The position numbers were made by a program, and so were the translations under genes. Below are positions 61,056 to 64,000 of a stretch of DNA of 64,000 bases, one piece after another (positions within the stretch are counted from its first letter, which is position 1; the number at the start of each line of letters is the position of its first letter). The DNA is taken from NCBI GenBank assembly GCA_902615845.1, contig CACMQS010000002.1, forward strand, positions 62,001-126,000. Reading direction: 5' to 3'. Under the pieces are notes generated by a model, which saw only the letters and a list, made by a program, of their open reading frames with translations, ran no database searches and was not told where the DNA came from. Origin of the DNA: an uncultured Alphaproteobacteria bacterium. GTDB lineage: Bacteria > Pseudomonadota > Alphaproteobacteria > HIMB59 > GCA-002718135.

Positions 61056-62155
61056 TGAATATCATCTATTAACTTATTGTATTTTACTACTTGTTTTTCC
61101 CAGATTAATTCATTTTCTGCTCTATTTTTTGCATTTTGTCCTAATTCAATTCTATTTTGTTTGTTCTCAACTAAATTTTTAATTGATTCATCTAATTCAT
61201 TAAAATTATTAATAATTAAACCTGTTTTATTATGCAATACAGCTTCAGGAGTACCTCCAACATTTGAGGCAATTGAAGGAATTCCATATTGTGCTGCTTC
61301 AATGTAGGCGATTCCAAAACCTTCAATAGAATTTGCATGAGTTTCATCTATTGTCGGCATGATCATAATATCAGTCTTAGAAAAAATGAATTTTTTTTGA
61401 TTTTCATTTATTGTTCCAACTAACTTCACATTTGATTCTAGATTATAATTTTTTATTTCTTTCTTTATATTCTCTAACTGATCACCTTCACCAGCAATTA
61501 TATATTGAATATCTGGATAAATTTTTTTTAAATTAAAAATAGATTTAAGAATATACGAATGTCCTTTTCTTTTTTCTAGTCTGGCAAGAGTAAGCAACGT
61601 TGGATAACTATCATCTAAATCTATTGCTTGTTCTATAATATTCTTAGTAGATTTTACACCTGGATAGATAACCTCAATTTTTTTAAAGTTTTCACTTATT
61701 TTTGAAAGTAAGTTTTTAGTATATGATGAATTGACCACCAATGCGTTTGCTAATTCTAAAACTTTCTTTATTCGTTTATGATGATTATCGTTTTTGATTA
61801 TTATTTCGTTTCCGTGAACAAGACTAATAATTGGGATTTTTTTTTCTTTCAAAAAATTAATTGGTAGCTCAAGACTTTTCCAGCTATCAGTGATGACTGC
61901 TTCAACATTATTTGAAGAACAAATATTTTTAAGTTGATTAAATTTTTTTCTTTTTCTTAAAAATTTTAAACCCTTAAATCTTAATATTGAAAAATTTTTA
62001 TTGTTTTTATCAAATTTTAAATCTTTAGCACTGTTTTGTTGGTCAGCTAAAACCTTTACATCGTGTTTATGACTTAAATTTAATGCTATGTCATACATTA
62101 ATGTTTCAATTCCCCCTACTCTAGATGGAAAACATTGTGTTAAAATTATTATCAT
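61052..62155 (-). CDS. Glycosyltransferase family 4 protein
   Basis: FPSRVGGIETLMYDIALNLS, ARLEKRKGHSYILKSI, EGFGIAYIEAAQYGIPSIASNVGGTPEAV. Confidence 0.92.
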   Translation of the reverse strand: MIIILTQCFPSRVGGIETLMYDIALNLSHKHDVKVLADQQNSAKDLKFDKNNKNFSILRFKGLKFLRKRKKFNQLKNICSSNNVEAVITDSWKSLELPINFLKEKKIPIISLVHGNEIIIKNDNHHKRIKKVLELANALVVNSSYTKNLLSKISENFKKIEVIYPGVKSTKNIIEQAIDLDDSYPTLLTLARLEKRKGHSYILKSIFNLKKIYPDIQYIIAGEGDQLENIKKEIKNYNLESNVKLVGTINENQKKFIFSKTDIMIMPTIDETHANSIEGFGIAYIEAAQYGIPSIASNVGGTPEAVLHNKTGLIINNFNELDESIKNLVENKQNRIELGQNAKNRAENELIWEKQVVKYNKLIDDIQ

Positions 62156-62358
62156 TGGAAGTTATAATATTATAGAATCTATGAAGTATTAATGTACAAA
62201 GTCAATCAGGAACAATTAATTTTAATTATTATTAAATAATTTAAGTACATTTAAATTTTTAAAATATTTATATATGCATTTTTTGCATATTAAAATTCAT
62301 ATTTTTATACTTTGATTGCATAAAATAATTACTATTTTTGTATTGAAAGGAATAAAAA

Positions 62359-62535
62359 ATGATTAATGTTTTTAACTTTTTTAACAAAGTGTACGAGGAT
62401 TTAAGCGACAAAAACTACAATAATGATGAGGATTTAGTTAAATATTTCAAATCTGAATATGGAAAAGAATGGAAAATTGAATTAGACAAGCATCTCCTAA
62501 GAACTGAATTTGATATCAATAAGAAAGCCGCATAA
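62359..62535 (+). CDS. Small hypothetical protein, 58 aa
   Basis: MINVFNFFNKVYEDLSDKNYNNDEDLVKYFKSEYGKEWKIELDKHLLRTEFDINKKAA; GAAAGG SD-like sequence upstream, terminator-like hairpin at stop; below ORF track cutoff. Confidence 0.65.
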   Translation: MINVFNFFNKVYEDLSDKNYNNDEDLVKYFKSEYGKEWKIELDKHLLRTEFDINKKAA

Positions 62536-62546
62536 TTGGCGGCTTT
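62524..62546. terminator. Hairpin AAAGCCGC-ATAATTG-GCGGCTTT, likely bidirectional
   Basis: Perfect 8-bp GC-containing stem between convergent genes; the 58-aa ORF stop codon lies in the loop. Confidence 0.75.
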
Positions 62547-62548
62547 AA

Positions 62549-64000
62549 CTAAACTTCAGAAGTTACCTTTTTAAGCCAATCTCTTTCTTGTTTATCAAGG
62601 TGGGTGTGCAATGTTTCATACACTTTTCTATGATATTTATTTAGCCAGTGTATTTCAATTTGATCAAGCATGCTACTCTCAATGAGATCCAAATCTATTG
62701 GACACCACGAAATGTTTTCAAAATATAATTTCTTATCATTATTCTCTTTTATCACGACTAAATTTTCTGTTCTTATACCATATTCATTTTCTTTATAGTA
62801 TCCAGGTTCATTGGATAAAATCATTCCTGGAAGCAACTCAACGCTATCAAACATTGATTTTTTAGCAATACGTTGTGGGGCTTCATGGACACTCAAAAAA
62901 CTTCCTATACCGTGACCGGTACCATGATCATAATCTAAATTAATTTCTTGTAGACTTTTTCTTGCTAGATGATCAATATCAGTTCCTCTTGTTCCCTTTT
63001 CAAAAACATGATTTGATAATGCAATATGACCTTTAAGAACTCTCGTAAATCTATCTTTTTGTTCTGTTGTTGCTTCACCTAAAATTATAGTTCTTGTTAT
63101 ATCGGTTGTTCCATCAAAATATTGCCCTCCTGAGTCAACAAGATAAATATTATTATCTGAGAAAGATGATTTTCCTTCTTCAGTAACACGGTAATGAGGA
63201 AGGGCTGCATTTTGATCAATTGCTGATATTGTATCAAAAGATAGAGAATGAAATAATTCATTTTTTCTTCGCAGATTTTCTAAATGATGTGCAACACTTA
63301 TTTCATCATTTGATTTAGGATCCATGATATTTTTTAACCAATAAATATATTTGGTAATACTAACACCATCTCTTATATGTGCTTTTTTTGCCCCATCAAG
63401 TTCAGTTTCATTCTTGATAGCTTTTAACAAAATACATGGATTTGCTAAATTTTTAGTATTTATTTTTTGTTTTCTTAAAAGGTCTAAAAAATAAAAAGTA
63501 GTGGAATTAAAATCTAAACCAATTGATTCAGATGAATTAATGTTATTAAAAATTGATCCGATATTTTCAATATTATTAATATTTATTAGTGTTTGGATTT
63601 CTTTTTTTAGAATTTCTGGCATTGAAGACTCTTTAATATACAAAGAGTGTTTATTATTTTTTGAAATTAGAAGATAAGAATAAAGCAACGGTGTATATTT
63701 TATATCATCTGCTCTTAAATTTAATAGCCAAGCAATATTATCAAGCCCAGAAACAAAGTAATGATCAATTTCATTTTGATCTAAAAATTTTTTTAAAATA
63801 TCTAATTTCTCACTTCTGCTCTGACCAGCAAAACTTGTTGGATGATCAAATATATCTGTATACTGAGTTTTTGGTTGATTTTCCCATATTAAATCAACAA
63901 AATTTTTATCTATTAGTTGGAGTTGAGATTTTGAATTCTCTAACATTTTAACCACTTTTTCAATTTCTATAATTGAATGAAGAGTTGGATCTAATGCAAT
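62549..64000 (-). CDS. Xaa-Pro aminopeptidase (5' end beyond window)
   Basis: HGTGHGIGSFLSVHEAPQRI, LSNEPGYYKENEYGIRTENLV. Reading frame stays open upstream of the track's start (IALDPTLHSIIEIEKVVKML), so the true N-terminus is outside the window. Confidence 0.92.
   Translation of the reverse strand: MALDPTLHSIIEIEKVVKMLENSKSQLQLIDKNFVDLIWENQPKTQYTDIFDHPTSFAGQSRSEKLDILKKFLDQNEIDHYFVSGLDNIAWLLNLRADDIKYTPLLYSYLLISKNNKHSLYIKESSMPEILKKEIQTLININNIENIGSIFNNINSSESIGLDFNSTTFYFLDLLRKQKINTKNLANPCILLKAIKNETELDGAKKAHIRDGVSITKYIYWLKNIMDPKSNDEISVAHHLENLRRKNELFHSLSFDTISAIDQNAALPHYRVTEEGKSSFSDNNIYLVDSGGQYFDGTTDITRTIILGEATTEQKDRFTRVLKGHIALSNHVFEKGTRGTDIDHLARKSLQEINLDYDHGTGHGIGSFLSVHEAPQRIAKKSMFDSVELLPGMILSNEPGYYKENEYGIRTENLVVIKENNDKKLYFENISWCPIDLDLIESSMLDQIEIHWLNKYHRKVYETLHTHLDKQERDWLKKVTSEV

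Noticed and set aside
62156-62358. Possible ncRNA or riboswitch in the largest intergenic gap
   Set aside because: Extremely AT-rich, no convincing conserved aptamer or tRNA-like structure visible; kept only as promoter region.

Overview
This is an AT-rich, densely packed chromosomal segment whose gene content is alphaproteobacterial (COQ9, MidA, petABC, rpmH-rnpA-yidD-yidC-engB order, prs-rplY-pth-ychF). The compact style suggests a streamlined marine lineage; this taxonomic guess is inference. No rRNA, tRNA, CRISPR array, prophage or transposase was recognised. Main blocks: (1) 1-3409, ald, a class III aminotransferase and a divergent phosphotransacetylase, matching most of a taurine-degradation cassette, with the missing Xsc at 23722-25491 beside a GMC oxidoreductase. 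(2) 4298-17542, an accessory catabolic island with SDR, HAD, three tandem-domain SnoaL/NTF2-like proteins, a MalFG-type ABC importer lacking an ATPase, LacI regulator, frameshifted alpha/beta hydrolase, MetE-like protein, bicupin and a HisD/HpsN-like dehydrogenase. (3) 17539-22035, cysNC-cysD-cysQ plus a CaCA antiporter. (4) 25625-44631, housekeeping genes. (5) 44672-51160, a zinc-homeostasis island with a 27-aa peptide containing 9 Cys that is absent from the ORF track, DUF1636-like, WD40, CobW, a ZnuA with about 20 DHD repeats and an inserted domain, ZnuC, ZnuB, Zur and a clear Zur-box-like palindrome. (6) 51157-64000, housekeeping genes. The most promising leads are the Cys-rich micro-ORF, the modified ZnuA, and the SnoaL/HisD-like catabolic island.
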